This document shows, one piece after another, positions 33,018 to 42,586 of a DNA stretch of 64,000 nt. The notes below the pieces were generated by a model. That model ran no database searches. It saw only the letters and a list, made by a program, of their open reading frames with translations, and had not been told where the DNA came from. This DNA is from Lentisalinibacter orientalis. Its GTDB lineage: Bacteria; Pseudomonadota; Gammaproteobacteria; Steroidobacterales; Woeseiaceae. The translations under genes were made by a program, and so were the position numbers. The first letter of the stretch is position 1. Each line of letters opens with the position of its first letter. The stretch covers positions 1,240,001-1,304,000 of the forward strand of contig NZ_JAPDRJ010000001.1 of assembly GCF_040706535.1 (NCBI RefSeq). The letters run 5' to 3'.

Positions 33018-34586
33018 TCAGCCGGGGAGCTGATAGCCCACCGAGGCCCCGGGACCCAGCGGCAGGCCCAGTCCCACCCAGATCATCGTCATCACCAGGC
33101 CGGAGATCATGAGCCAGATCGAGTACGGGATCATGGAGGCCATGAGACTGCCGATGCCGAAGTCCGGTTTCCAGCGCTGACAGAAGGTCAGGATCAGCGG
33201 GAAATAGACCATCAGCGGCGTGATGATGTTGGTGGCGCTGTCGCCCACCCGGTAGGCGGCGGTGGTCATCTCGGCGCTGACGCCGAGGAGCATCATCATC
33301 GGCACCATCACCGGCGCCAGCAGGGCCCACTTGGCGCTGGCCGAGCCCACCAGCAGGTTGATGCCGCCGGCGAACAGCACGAGCAGCGCCAGCAGCACCG
33401 GCATGGGCAGGTTCGACGACTCGATGGCGCCTGCGCCCTGAACCGCGAAGATGAGGCCCAGGTTCGACCAGTTGAACATGGCCACGAAGTGCGCCGCGGC
33501 GAAAGCCAGCACCAGGTAATAGGCGAGATCGGCCATGGACTCGGACATCATGGTGACGATGTCCCGGTGGCCTTTGACGGTGCCGGCGGCGGAACCATAG
33601 GCCCAGCCGGCGGCGAGGAACAGGATGAAGAAGCCGGCGACGAGCGAACGGTAGAACGGGGACAGCCGGGCGGTGGGGTCCGCCTCCTCGTCGATCAGCG
33701 GCGTGCCCGGGCCGATGGTGAAGAAGATCCACAGCGCGACCACCCCGAGTACCGCCAGCCCGGCCCATTTCAGGCCTCGCTTCTCCTCCGTGGTGAGCGG
33801 CTTGTCCTCATGGATGGATTTGGCGGCTTCGCCCTCGGGTTTGTACGTGCCGAGGCGGGGCTCGATGATGCGGTCGGTGACGAACCAGATCACCGGCAGA
33901 AAGAGCACCGTCATCGCCGCGATGAAATACCAGTTGCCGGCGATGTTGGCATCCCACTCCGGCACGATGCTCTCGGCCGCAGCCTCGGTGATGCCGAACA
34001 GCAGGGCGTCCAGCTGACCCGGCAGCAGGTTGGCGGAGAAGCCGCCGGAGACGCCGGCGAACGACGCCGTGATGCCGGCGATGGGATGGCGGCCGGCGGC
34101 GGCATAGAGGACGCCGGCCAGCGGGATCAGCACCACGTAGGCGGCGTCGGCCGCCAGGTTGCCCAGCATGGCCACCAGCGCGACTACCGGCGTCAGCAGG
34201 AAGCGGGGCGCGTTGCGCACGCCGGCGTGCATGGCGGAGGCGAACAGCCCGGAGCGCTCGGCGATACCGGCGCCCAGCATGACCACCAGCACGTAGCCGA
34301 GCGGATGGAAGTGGGTGAACGTGGTCGGCATCTCCACCCACAGCCGCCGGATGTTGTCCGCCGAGAGCAGGCTCTCCGCGGTGAGCACCAGCGGCATGCC
34401 GTCGTCGCCTTTCGCCGTGGGATGCAGCGCGGACATGTCGACCCAGGCCGCGAAGACGCTGAACGCGATCAGGGCGGCGATCAGGTACAGGAAAATGAAT
34501 ACCGGATCGGGCAACCGGTTGCCGGTGCGCTCGATCCAGCCGAGTATGCCCGTGTTGGTGGCGGGCGTGCCGTCCGACGGTGCCAT
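33018..34586 (-). CDS. AbgT family transporter
   Basis: The 522-residue inner-membrane protein has about eleven helices and the AbgT family landmarks: ERTGNRLPDPVFIFLYL at the N-terminus, the re-entrant loop region NLAADAAYVVLIPLAG, GGFSANLLPGQLDALLFGIT, and NLLVGSASAKWALLAPVMVPM near the end. Characterised members import p-aminobenzoyl-glutamate or export sulfonamides using the proton or sodium gradient. The ATG at 34586 has the Shine-Dalgarno GAGGGAG. It may be cotranscribed with the BciB-like gene downstream. Confidence 0.92.
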   Translation of the reverse strand: MAPSDGTPATNTGILGWIERTGNRLPDPVFIFLYLIAALIAFSVFAAWVDMSALHPTAKGDDGMPLVLTAESLLSADNIRRLWVEMPTTFTHFHPLGYVLVVMLGAGIAERSGLFASAMHAGVRNAPRFLLTPVVALVAMLGNLAADAAYVVLIPLAGVLYAAAGRHPIAGITASFAGVSGGFSANLLPGQLDALLFGITEAAAESIVPEWDANIAGNWYFIAAMTVLFLPVIWFVTDRIIEPRLGTYKPEGEAAKSIHEDKPLTTEEKRGLKWAGLAVLGVVALWIFFTIGPGTPLIDEEADPTARLSPFYRSLVAGFFILFLAAGWAYGSAAGTVKGHRDIVTMMSESMADLAYYLVLAFAAAHFVAMFNWSNLGLIFAVQGAGAIESSNLPMPVLLALLVLFAGGINLLVGSASAKWALLAPVMVPMMMLLGVSAEMTTAAYRVGDSATNIITPLMVYFPLILTFCQRWKPDFGIGSLMASMIPYSIWLMISGLVMTMIWVGLGLPLGPGASVGYQLPG

Positions 34587-34732
34587 GCTCGCTCCCTCGT
34601 CTTTTGAAAAATTCCCGGCAGCATAGGCCAAGGGCCGGAAGAGGGCAAAAGCGCGACGGCCCGCGGCGGCGCACCCGGGCAGGTGACTGTGGTAGTTTCT
34701 GAGCTGTCAACGTCAGGGGGAGGGAGCCAGCC

Positions 34733-35167
34733 ATGGCGCAGGTCAGCGATATCCTGAAGCAGAAGGGCGGCGGACTGTGGTCGGTGTCGCCGCACGCGAC
34801 CGTGCTGGAGAGCCTGGAGGTGATGGCCGCGAAGGACGTCGGCGCCGTCGTGGTGCTGGACGACGGCCGCCTGGCCGGCATCTTCACCGAGCGCGACTAC
34901 GCCAGGAAGGTGGTGCTGGCCGGACGGTCGTCGCGGGAGCTGCCGGTGAGCGAGATCATGACCACGCAGGTGGTGTGCGTGGCGCCGGAGCGTTCCGTGG
35001 ACGAGTGCCTGGCGCTGATGACCGACAAGCGCATACGGCATCTGCCGGTGCGCGACGCCAGCGGCGTTGTGGGCCTGGTCTCGATCGGCGACCTGGTGAA
35101 GGCGAAGATCGCGGACCAGGAGCACACCATCGAGCAGCTGCAGAGCTATATCGCCGGGCAGTTCTGA
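34733..35167 (+). CDS. CBS domain protein
   Basis: The 144-residue protein is a single Bateman module of two CBS domains: residues 14-67 (VSPHATVLESLEVMAAKDVGAVVVLDDGRLAGIFTERDYARKV) and 78-133 (TTQVVCVAPERSVDECLALMTDKRIRHLPV). These bind adenosine nucleotides and regulate partners. No effector domain is attached. The gene has a clear GGGGGAGGGAG leader, and the amidase follows 7 bases after the stop. Confidence 0.9.
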   Translation: MAQVSDILKQKGGGLWSVSPHATVLESLEVMAAKDVGAVVVLDDGRLAGIFTERDYARKVVLAGRSSRELPVSEIMTTQVVCVAPERSVDECLALMTDKRIRHLPVRDASGVVGLVSIGDLVKAKIADQEHTIEQLQSYIAGQF

Positions 35168-35174
35168 GCAGGCC

Positions 35175-36635
35175 GTGGACGAGGCGCGCATAGCCTGGCT
35201 GAGTGCGCGGGAAGCGGCGGCGGCCATCCGTGCCGGCGAGCTCACCAGCCGCGAGCACCTGGAGGCGATGCTGGCCCGCATCGACCGGCTGGACGGGCCG
35301 CTGAACCTGGTGGTCACCCGGGACGACGAGCGCGCGCGGCGCGCCGCCGACGAGGCGGATCGGGAGGCCGCGCGCGGCCGCTGGCGAGGCCCCCTGCACG
35401 GCATTGCCATGACCATCAAGGATTCCTTCCAGACCGCCGGGCTGCGCACCACTTCCGGTGCCCCGGAGCTGGCGGAGTTCGTGCCGGAGGAAGACGCGGT
35501 GGCTGTGGCGCGGCTGCGCGGCGCGGGCGCGGTGATCGCCGGCAAGACCAACCTGCCGCTCTACGCCGCGGACGTGCAGAGCTACAACGCGGTCTTCGGG
35601 CAGAGCAACAACCCCTGGGATACGGGCCGCACCGTGGGTGGTTCCTCGGGCGGCGCGGCCGGGGCGCTGGCCGCGGGTTTCACGCCGCTGGAACTCGGCA
35701 GCGACATCGGCGGCTCCATCCGCGGGCCCGCGTCCTGCTGCGGCGTCACCGGCCACAAGCCGAGCTACGGCATCGTGCCGGGGCGGGGCCAGATTCCCGG
35801 CCCGCCGGGCACCCTGACCGAGGCGGACATCGCCGTCGTGGGCCCCCTGGCCCGGGACGTGGCCGACCTGGAACTCGCACTCGACGTCCTCACAGGTCCG
35901 AACGAGTGGTACGCGAAGGCCTGGTCGCTCGATCTGCCGCCGCCGCGCCACCGGGATCTCGCCGACTACCGGGTGGCGGTGTGGTTCGACGAGCCGTCGG
36001 CGCCGGTGGACGCATCGGTCCGCGGTCTGCTCGGCGCGGCGGCCGATGCACTGGCGGACGCCGGCGCCAGGGTGGACTACGAGGCACGGCCGGCGTTCAC
36101 CTTCGACAAGGCGGTCACGGTATTCAACCAGCTGCTGAATGCGGCGCTCTCCGGCGGCTTCAGCCGGGACGAGATCGAGAAGATGGCCGCGAGGGCCGCC
36201 GAGGCCGGGGAGGGCCGTGCGCTGGCGGCGCGCTACACTTCCCAGCGGCACCGGGAATGGCTGTCGGCGAACGAGCGGCGGCTGCAGCTCAGGGCGCGCT
36301 GGCACGAGTTCTTCGGCGACTGGGACGCCGTGCTGGCGCCGGTACTGCCCACGACGGCCATCCCCCACGATCATTCCGAACCGATGAGCCGGCGCACCAT
36401 CACGGTGAACGGCGAGCAGCGGCACTACCAGGAGCAATTCAGCTGGATGGGCCTGGCCGGCGCGTCGTTCCTGCCGGCGACGGTGATCCCCGTGGGAGTC
36501 GCGGACGACGGCCTGCCGGTGGGGCTGCAGATCATCGGCCCCTTCCTCGAGGACCGCACCTGCCTGGACCTGGCCGACCGGCTGTACCGGCTGCTCGGCG
36601 GGTTCACGCCGCCGCAGGGTTACGGCCCGGCCTGA
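35175..36635 (+). CDS. amidase signature family enzyme
   Basis: The 486-residue protein has the Ser-Ser-Lys catalytic triad of the amidase signature family: Lys in GIAMTIKDSFQTAG, the first Ser in GGSSGGAAGALAAGF and the nucleophile Ser in GSDIGGSIRGPASCCGV. It lacks a signal peptide. Substrates in this family range from aryl amides to Gln-tRNA; with no gatB/C nearby and an N-terminus unlike GatA, a stand-alone amidase or 6-aminohexanoate-cyclic-dimer-hydrolase-like enzyme is more likely. GTG start. Confidence 0.9.
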   Translation: MDEARIAWLSAREAAAAIRAGELTSREHLEAMLARIDRLDGPLNLVVTRDDERARRAADEADREAARGRWRGPLHGIAMTIKDSFQTAGLRTTSGAPELAEFVPEEDAVAVARLRGAGAVIAGKTNLPLYAADVQSYNAVFGQSNNPWDTGRTVGGSSGGAAGALAAGFTPLELGSDIGGSIRGPASCCGVTGHKPSYGIVPGRGQIPGPPGTLTEADIAVVGPLARDVADLELALDVLTGPNEWYAKAWSLDLPPPRHRDLADYRVAVWFDEPSAPVDASVRGLLGAAADALADAGARVDYEARPAFTFDKAVTVFNQLLNAALSGGFSRDEIEKMAARAAEAGEGRALAARYTSQRHREWLSANERRLQLRARWHEFFGDWDAVLAPVLPTTAIPHDHSEPMSRRTITVNGEQRHYQEQFSWMGLAGASFLPATVIPVGVADDGLPVGLQIIGPFLEDRTCLDLADRLYRLLGGFTPPQGYGPA

Positions 36636-36725
36636 GGGAGCAGCTGCCGCCGGCCCGCGGCCGACCTTTTCGTCACGGCGGGTAAACCTCGCCGGCCCCG
36701 GCTGCACTAACCGGTCAAAGAGGGA

Positions 36726-37271
36726 TTGCATGTTTTGACCGAGCCGTCCGATGTCGAGTTGGTGCAGCGTTTCCGCTCCGGGGACCCGGAGGCCTTCGAT
36801 GCCATCGTGCGGCGCTACCAGGACCCGCTTTACCGGCTCGCGAGCGTGTGGCTGTACAACCCGCAGCACGCCGAGGACGCGGTGCAGGACGTCTTCCTGC
36901 GGGCCTGGCGCGGGTTGCGGCGCTTTCGCTTCCGTGCGGCGCCGTTCACCTGGCTATACCGCACGGCGCGGCACGTGTGCAACGAGTACAACCGCCGGCG
37001 CACGAGCGAGGCGCTGGACGGCGAGCCCGCCGATCCGGCCGTCGGCCCGGAGGGGCGCGCGGGCGAGCTGGAGGCGGCAAGGCGAGTGCGCCGGCTCGTG
37101 GCCGTGCTGCCCGGCCGCCAGCGGGAGGTGGTGATGCTGCGAATATTCGAGGAGCTGTCGGTGGCCGATACGGCGAAGGCGATGGGGTGCCGGCAGGGCA
37201 CCGTGAAGGCCCTGCTGCACAAGGCCGTCCGGCGCTTGCGGGAGAACGGCATGGAGGGACTCGGCGGATGA
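36726..37271 (+). CDS. ECF-family RNA polymerase sigma factor
   Basis: A 181-residue sigma-70 ECF protein with region 2 (DAIVRRYQDPLYRLASVWLYNPQHAEDAVQDVFLRAWRGL) and region 4 (LVAVLPGRQREVVMLRIFEELSVADTAKAMGCRQGTVKALLHKAVRRLRE). The start is uncertain: a TTG at 36726 lies too close to AGAGGGA, while a TTG at 36735 (MTEPSDVEL) has better spacing. It overlaps the next gene by 4 bases (ATGA), the usual sigma/anti-sigma coupling. Confidence 0.9.
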   Translation: MHVLTEPSDVELVQRFRSGDPEAFDAIVRRYQDPLYRLASVWLYNPQHAEDAVQDVFLRAWRGLRRFRFRAAPFTWLYRTARHVCNEYNRRRTSEALDGEPADPAVGPEGRAGELEAARRVRRLVAVLPGRQREVVMLRIFEELSVADTAKAMGCRQGTVKALLHKAVRRLRENGMEGLGG

Positions 37272-37735
37272 GCCGGCGCGTGAACGACGAAGGAATGGGT
37301 GTCGAGATGGACATGGAGACGGACATCGAGGCCATCAGGAGGGAGTACCGGCGCCTGAAGGCGCCGGATCATACGCTGCGCCGGGTGCACGCGCGGCTCC
37401 CCGAGGCACGGCCGCGGCACCTCATCCTGCCTGCCGCTGGGGCGGCGCTGGCCGCCACACTGGCTGTGGCCGCATTGCTGCTGGCCCTGCCCCGGGCCGA
37501 ACACGGCGAGGCGGAGATACGGCCGACCTCCCTGACGGTGCTCTCGCTGGCGGCGGGCAGCAAGCCGGCCGGGGCCATGCCGGGCCTGTCGTCCGTCCGC
37601 GGCATGAGCCTGCCGGCGCCACCGGGCCCGGCCACCGGCGCGGGCGCCGTCGCGCCGTCGCCGACCGACACGGAACTGGAAGACCTGCGGAATCACTCGC
37701 GGGACGAAGAGGAGAAGGACCATGCGAACAGCTAG
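37268..37735 (+). CDS. probable anti-sigma factor, single-pass membrane protein
   Basis: The 155-residue protein has a charged cytoplasmic N-terminus of about 60 residues, one membrane helix (LILPAAGAALAATLAVAALLLAL) and a Pro/Ala/Gly-rich periplasmic tail. There is no zinc-binding HxxxCxxC motif, so the assignment as anti-sigma rests on topology and on overlap with the sigma gene. It overlaps the following secreted-protein gene by 14 bases. Confidence 0.65.
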   Translation: MSRRVNDEGMGVEMDMETDIEAIRREYRRLKAPDHTLRRVHARLPEARPRHLILPAAGAALAATLAVAALLLALPRAEHGEAEIRPTSLTVLSLAAGSKPAGAMPGLSSVRGMSLPAPPGPATGAGAVAPSPTDTELEDLRNHSRDEEEKDHANS

Positions 37736-38144
37736 ACGGGGATCGAAGGCAAGGGTATGCGCGCTCATCGCGGCGGCAGGTCTGGTCGCGGCGGCGCCGT
37801 CGCTGCCGGCGCAGTCGATGGACGAGCTCTCGAGGATGCAGACCTTCCTCGGCATCATGACCGACTACATGGCCATCATCGAGACCACCCACGAGATCAG
37901 CGCCGAGCCGGAGAAGGCGGCCATCCTGCAGATGCAGAAGATGAAGGAGATCTACGAGGAGCGCGGCGAGAAGGCGCGGGTCGTGGAGGAGCTTCGTCGC
38001 GTGCTCGACAACAGCCGCAATCAGGCCATCCGCAACGCGGCTTACGTGCTCATGAGCGACACCCTGAAGGAGACGGGACGCTCCGCCGAGGCGATCGAGC
38101 TGCTGCGCCAGGGGCTGGCCGAGAACCTGAAGGCGGCCGAGTAG
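37722..38144 (+). CDS. exported helical (TPR-like) protein of the sigma operon
   Basis: The 140-residue protein has a signal peptide cleaved after LPAQS and a mature part that is entirely helical (MQTFLGIMTDYMAIIETTHEISAEPEKAAILQ; AYVLMSDTLKETGRSAEAIELLRQGL), the last segment resembling a TPR unit. It belongs to the sigma/anti-sigma operon by overlap. A periplasmic sensor or target feeding information to the anti-sigma factor is plausible but unproven. Confidence 0.65.
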   Translation: MRTARRGSKARVCALIAAAGLVAAAPSLPAQSMDELSRMQTFLGIMTDYMAIIETTHEISAEPEKAAILQMQKMKEIYEERGEKARVVEELRRVLDNSRNQAIRNAAYVLMSDTLKETGRSAEAIELLRQGLAENLKAAE

Positions 38145-38268
38145 CGGCGCGGGATGTGGCGTGGGTCACGGCTTTCGTGTCCGGCGCCGGGCAAGGTGCT
38201 TGTCAACCCGGCCGGCGCGGAAACGTTGTTGTTTCTCGTGCCGATCAGACGGAACGCGGGGTGGCAGG

Positions 38269-39936
38269 ATGACGGGAAGGTTACGGGCATACGCATCGGG
38301 GTCGAGGGCCGCGCTCCTTCTGGCGGCCTCGCTGGCACTCACTGCCTGCGGTGGCGGCGGCTCCTCCGGGGGCGGCTCCGAACCGCCTCCGCCTCCGCCG
38401 CCGCCCTCGGTCAGCAAGACCGAGGCGTTCCGGTTCCTGAACCAGGCGACCTTCGGCGCCACCGAGGCCGGGGCCGACGCGGTGGTCGAGAGCGGCATCG
38501 AGGCCTGGATCGACGAGCAGATGAATACGCCGGCCTCGCTGCAGCTGCCCTACCTGCGCTCGCTGCCGCGGCCGGATTTCCCCGGTCAGCTGCAGCCGGA
38601 CCGGGTGGACGTCTGGTTCCGCAACGCGGTGGACGGCCCCGACCAGTTGCGCCAGCGCGTGGCCTTCGCCCTGTCCCAGATCATGGTGGTCTCCCAGCTC
38701 GGTGCGCTCGAGGGCGCACCCTGGGCGCTGGCGGACTACTACGACACCCTGGCCGAACACGCCTTCGGTAATTTTCGCGAGCTGATGGAAGCGGTCACGC
38801 TGCATCCGGCCATGGGCATCTACCTCAGCATGCTCGGCAACGAGAAACCGAACCCGGCGCTGAACATCCGTCCGGACGAGAACTATGCCCGGGAACTCAT
38901 GCAGCTGTTCACCATCGGTCTCGTCGAGCTGAACGTGGACGGCACGGTCAAGACCGACGGCGCCGGCCAGCCGATCCCCACCTACGACCAGTCGGTCATC
39001 GAGGGTTTCGCCCACGTCTACACGGGCTGGCACTTCGCCGGCGCGCCGAGCTTCGAGCAGGCGCGCATCACGTCCTTCAACCAGACGCAACCGATGGCGC
39101 TGTGCGAGGCGTTCCACGACACCGGGGCGAAGCAGCTGCTCGACGGTGTCGAGCTGCCGGCCGGCCAGTCCGGCGAGGAAGACCTGCGCGCCGCGCTGGA
39201 CAACATCTTCGGTCACCCGAACGTGGGGCCATTCGTCGCCACGCGGCTGATTGAGCGCCTGACCACGAGCAATCCGTCGCCGGCCTATGTGCGGCGGGTG
39301 GCCGAGACCTTCAACGACAACGGCGCCGGCGTGCGCGGCGACCTCGCGGCGGTGGTGCGGGCGATCCTGTCCGACCCCGAGGCGCGGCCGGACGACGCGC
39401 TGGACACCGACGGCAAGCTGAAGGAGCCGCTGCTGCGCCTGACCCAGCTCTGGCGCGCCTACGACGCCCGCAGCGAGAGCGGGGCCTTCCCGTTCGGCTT
39501 CGCCTACATCCTGCTGGGCCAGGGACCGCTGCAGTCGCCCTCCGTGTTCAACTTCTACAGCCCGTTCTACGCGCCGCCCGGCGAGATCCGCGACCGCCGG
39601 CTGGTGGCGCCCGAGCTGCAGATCGCCACCGAGTACCAGAACGCGCTGATCACCAATCTGATGCTGGCACAGGCGTTCGTGAACCACTCCGAGAACCCGG
39701 ACCTGGGGCCGGACGACGTGTTCATCGATATCGGCGAGGAGGTGGCGCTGGCAGATGATGCGGAGGCGCTCGTGGCCCGGGTGGCGGACAAGCTGCTGGC
39801 CGGCGAGATCTCTCCGCTGCTCGCGCAGGAGGCGGTCGGGATGGTGGAACGCATCCCGGCCGGCGACCCGATAGCCAGGGCGGCCGAGGCGATCTACCTC
39901 GTGGCTTCGTCGCCGGAATACGCCTACCAGCGCTGA
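38269..39936 (+). CDS. DUF1800 family lipoprotein
   Basis: The 555-residue protein has a lipoprotein signal (SLALTACGGGGSSGGG), a proline run and one DUF1800 domain: EAFRFLNQATFGAT, RQRVAFALSQIMVVS, NPALNIRPDENYARELMQLFTIGL, SPSVFNFYSPFYAPPGEI. DUF1800 proteins occur with DUF1501 partners, as here with the next gene 13 bases downstream, and are exported proteins of unknown biochemical role. The ATG at 38269 is the first that yields the signal peptide. Confidence 0.88.
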   Translation: MTGRLRAYASGSRAALLLAASLALTACGGGGSSGGGSEPPPPPPPPSVSKTEAFRFLNQATFGATEAGADAVVESGIEAWIDEQMNTPASLQLPYLRSLPRPDFPGQLQPDRVDVWFRNAVDGPDQLRQRVAFALSQIMVVSQLGALEGAPWALADYYDTLAEHAFGNFRELMEAVTLHPAMGIYLSMLGNEKPNPALNIRPDENYARELMQLFTIGLVELNVDGTVKTDGAGQPIPTYDQSVIEGFAHVYTGWHFAGAPSFEQARITSFNQTQPMALCEAFHDTGAKQLLDGVELPAGQSGEEDLRAALDNIFGHPNVGPFVATRLIERLTTSNPSPAYVRRVAETFNDNGAGVRGDLAAVVRAILSDPEARPDDALDTDGKLKEPLLRLTQLWRAYDARSESGAFPFGFAYILLGQGPLQSPSVFNFYSPFYAPPGEIRDRRLVAPELQIATEYQNALITNLMLAQAFVNHSENPDLGPDDVFIDIGEEVALADDAEALVARVADKLLAGEISPLLAQEAVGMVERIPAGDPIARAAEAIYLVASSPEYAYQR

Positions 39937-39949
39937 GGGGAAGGACATC

Positions 39950-41290
39950 ATGGCAATCATCAATCGACGCGATTTCCTGAAGCTGGGCGGCGCCGGCGCC
40001 GCGCTGGCCGCCTGCCCCGGTCTGCACGTGGCCGCCGCGCCCGGCCCGTTCGACGACTACCGGGCACTCGTCTGCGTGTTCTTTTTCGGCGGCAACGACT
40101 CGTTCAACATGCTGGTGCCGGTGAGTGACGCCGAGTACGGCGTGTATGCGGCCTCGCGCCAGAATCTGGCCATCCCGCAGGACGATCTGCTGCCGATACA
40201 GCCACTGGCCTCCGACGGCACGGACTACGGCCTGCATCCGTCCATGCCCGAGGTGCAGGGCCTGTTCGAGAGCGGGCGTGCCGCGTTCGTGAACAACGTG
40301 GGTCCGCTGATCCAGCCGGTGACGAAGGCCGCATTCCAGGCCGGCTCGGCGGTGCTGCCGCCGCAGCTGTTCTCGCACAACGACCAGCAGGATCAGTGGC
40401 ACTCGCTGAAGGGCAGGAACCCGACCGCTACGGGCTGGGCCGGACGCATCGCCGACCTCATCCGGCTGGAAGTCTCCGGGCAGCAGCTCGCCACCAACGC
40501 CTCGCTGTTCGGCAACACCCTGTTCCAGTCGGCCAGCGAGACCGTGGCCTACGTGATGGGGCCGCAGGGCCCGGTGCCCTTCGAGGGCTTCGGCGACAGC
40601 GGCATCTTCCTGGAACAGCGCCGGGCGTTCGAGCGCATCATCGGCGGCGAGTACGGTTCCATCTACGAGCGCGGTTTCGCCGACGTGCAGCGGCGTGCGG
40701 TGGATGCCGCGGACCGGGTCAGCGGGGCCATTGCCGGCGCGCCGGAGCTCGCCACCGCCTTCCCGGCCTCCCAGCTCGGCGAGCAGCTGCGCACGGTCGC
40801 ACGGCTGATCGCCGTGCGCGACGAACTCGCCATGGAACGCCAGATCTTCTTCGTGGCCGCCGGCGGCTTCGATACCCACGACGATCAGGCGGAGCTGCAG
40901 CCGGGCCTGCTGGCCGGCGTCAGCCAGGCGATCGCCGCCTTCCATGCGGCGACGGTGGAACTCGGCGTCGCCGACAGCGTGACCACGTTCACCCAGTCGG
41001 ACTTCGGCCGCACGCTGACCTCCAACGGCGACGGTACGGACCACGGCTGGGGCGGCATCCAGCTGGTGGTCGGCGATGCCGTGAGGGGTCGGGAGCTGTA
41101 CGGAGCCTATCCGCTGCTGGCGATCGACGGGCCCGAGGACGTCGGCGGCGGGCGCATGATCCCGTCCGTATCGGCGGACCAGTACGCCGCGACGCTCGCC
41201 CGCTGGTTCGGCATACCGGACGCCGACCTCGCCCAGGTGGCGCCTCACATCGACAACTTCATCCAGCGCGATCTCGGCTTCCTGCTCTGA
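39950..41290 (+). CDS. DUF1501 family Tat-exported protein
   Basis: The 446-residue protein has a twin-arginine signal (NRRDFLKLGGAGAALAACPG), then a sulfatase/alkaline-phosphatase-like DUF1501 domain: LVCVFFFGGNDSFNMLVP, FSHNDQQDQWHSL, GGFDTHDDQAELQPGLL, TFTQSDFGRTLTSNGDGTDHGWGG. Conserved Asp and His residues could bind metals. It pairs with the DUF1800 lipoprotein upstream, and the two presumably act together in the envelope. Confidence 0.9.
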   Translation: MAIINRRDFLKLGGAGAALAACPGLHVAAAPGPFDDYRALVCVFFFGGNDSFNMLVPVSDAEYGVYAASRQNLAIPQDDLLPIQPLASDGTDYGLHPSMPEVQGLFESGRAAFVNNVGPLIQPVTKAAFQAGSAVLPPQLFSHNDQQDQWHSLKGRNPTATGWAGRIADLIRLEVSGQQLATNASLFGNTLFQSASETVAYVMGPQGPVPFEGFGDSGIFLEQRRAFERIIGGEYGSIYERGFADVQRRAVDAADRVSGAIAGAPELATAFPASQLGEQLRTVARLIAVRDELAMERQIFFVAAGGFDTHDDQAELQPGLLAGVSQAIAAFHAATVELGVADSVTTFTQSDFGRTLTSNGDGTDHGWGGIQLVVGDAVRGRELYGAYPLLAIDGPEDVGGGRMIPSVSADQYAATLARWFGIPDADLAQVAPHIDNFIQRDLGFLL

Positions 41291-41398
41291 GGCTCCTGAC
41301 GCCGCGTCGAGGTTCTGTCTACCCTGCCGCTCATCCGTTATTCACGGGGCCGCGAAGACAGTCGCGAGTCTTACGACAACCCCAGAGGAGAGAGCGAC

Positions 41399-41926
41399 AT
41401 GACAAGGACGACGAACCCTTCCAACATCCGCACCGTGCTGGCGATGGGACTGCTGCTGCTGGCGGCGGCCACCACCGCGGTCGCGGGTCATCACAAGAAC
41501 ATGGAGAAGAAGGCCGACAAGGACATCGTGGACACTGCGGTGGCCGCGGGTGACTTCACCACGCTGGCGGCCGCGCTGGATGCGGCGGGCCTGGTGGGCA
41601 CGCTGAAGGGCGAGGGCCCGTTCACGGTGTTCGCGCCCACGGATGCGGCGTTCGCCGCGCTGCCTGAGGGCACGGTGGAGAGCCTGCTGAAGCCCGAGAA
41701 CAAGGAGCAGCTGGTTTCCATCCTCACCTACCACGTGGTGCCCGGCAAGGTGACGTCCGGCGACGTCGTCAAGCTGGACAGCGCCACCACGGTGAACGGT
41801 CAGTCGGTCGCCATCGAGGCGAGCGGCGGCAAGGTGACGGTGGACGGCGCCACGATTACGGCCGTGGACATCGCGGCCAGTAACGGCGTGATCCACGTGA
41901 TCGATCAGGTGATCCTGCCCGAGTGA
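41399..41926 (+). CDS. secreted fasciclin (FAS1) domain protein
   Basis: The 175-residue protein has a signal peptide ending near residue 28 (TTAVAGHH) and one FAS1 domain (VDTAVAAGDFTTLAAALDAAGLVGTLKGEGPFTVFAPTDAAFAALPEGTVESLL ... ILTYHVVPGKV ... NGVIHVIDQVILP). FAS1 proteins mediate adhesion. It stands in its own unit with AGAGGAGAGAG before the ATG and a strong terminator behind. Confidence 0.93.
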   Translation: MTRTTNPSNIRTVLAMGLLLLAAATTAVAGHHKNMEKKADKDIVDTAVAAGDFTTLAAALDAAGLVGTLKGEGPFTVFAPTDAAFAALPEGTVESLLKPENKEQLVSILTYHVVPGKVTSGDVVKLDSATTVNGQSVAIEASGGKVTVDGATITAVDIAASNGVIHVIDQVILPE

Positions 41927-41992
41927 GGCGCGTGAGCTGAATCGTGAACCGGGTCGGTGCCACGGAAGGCGCCGGTCCGCAACCGGTCGGAG

Positions 41993-42032
41993 GGCCGGCA
42001 CGACCCCGACGGGCCGTGTCGGCCTTTTTTTT
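41993..42032 (+). terminator. rho-independent terminator after the fasciclin gene
   Basis: A 10-bp stem (GGCCGGCACG 41993-42002 with CGTGTCGGCC 42015-42024, one G-T pair) is followed by eight Ts at 42025-42032. Confidence 0.93.
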
Positions 42033-42124
42033 GTGCGGCGGCTTCTTCCCCGGCCATGGCCGCCGCAGGTGCCGCGGCGGCGCAAACTTGTTAGCCTTCC
42101 GTTCCGGATTCACAGCCAGAAAGG

Positions 42125-42535
42125 ATGAGCGACATGGCCGAGGGCCCCGACGAGAAAGAGATGGAGATGTCCGTCGACGACCTGTATCGGGAGGAGGTCT
42201 TCACAGATCAGCGGGTGGGGACGATCCGGCGGATGACCCCCGTCACCGCCGAGGGCGCGGACGATGCCTCACGGGCCGTGCAGTACGTGGGCCAGACCCA
42301 GCTGCTGACGCCGGCAGGCGCGCTGCCCCTGTCGTTCGAGATCGAGGCGAGCTCCCTGGGCGATGCCGCGCGGAAGTTCGGCGCCGGCGCCGCGGAGGCG
42401 GCCGAGGACACGATCAGGCGGCTGGAGGAGATGCGCCGGGATGCGGCCTCTTCCATCGTGGTGCCGGGCTCGGAAGGCGCCGGCGGCATGCCCGATCCCC
42501 GTCTGCAGGGCGGCGGCGGAAAGTTCAAACTGTAA
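42125..42535 (+). CDS. hypothetical cytoplasmic protein
   Basis: A 136-residue acidic soluble protein: N-terminal acidic helix (DEKEMEMSVDDLYREEVFTD), a central beta-like segment (VGTIRRMTPVTAEG ... AVQYVGQTQLLTPAGALPLSFEIEA), a helical stretch (EAAEDTIRRLEEMRRDAASSIVVPG) and a Gly-rich tail ending GKFKL. No family is recognised. The start may be the ATG at 42125 or 42134. Codon use matches its neighbours. Confidence 0.7.
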   Translation: MSDMAEGPDEKEMEMSVDDLYREEVFTDQRVGTIRRMTPVTAEGADDASRAVQYVGQTQLLTPAGALPLSFEIEASSLGDAARKFGAGAAEAAEDTIRRLEEMRRDAASSIVVPGSEGAGGMPDPRLQGGGGKFKL

Positions 42536-42586
42536 GGAAAAAGGTGTCCGGCACCCGGTTCTTGCGTTTCTGAACTTGTTGGCGGG

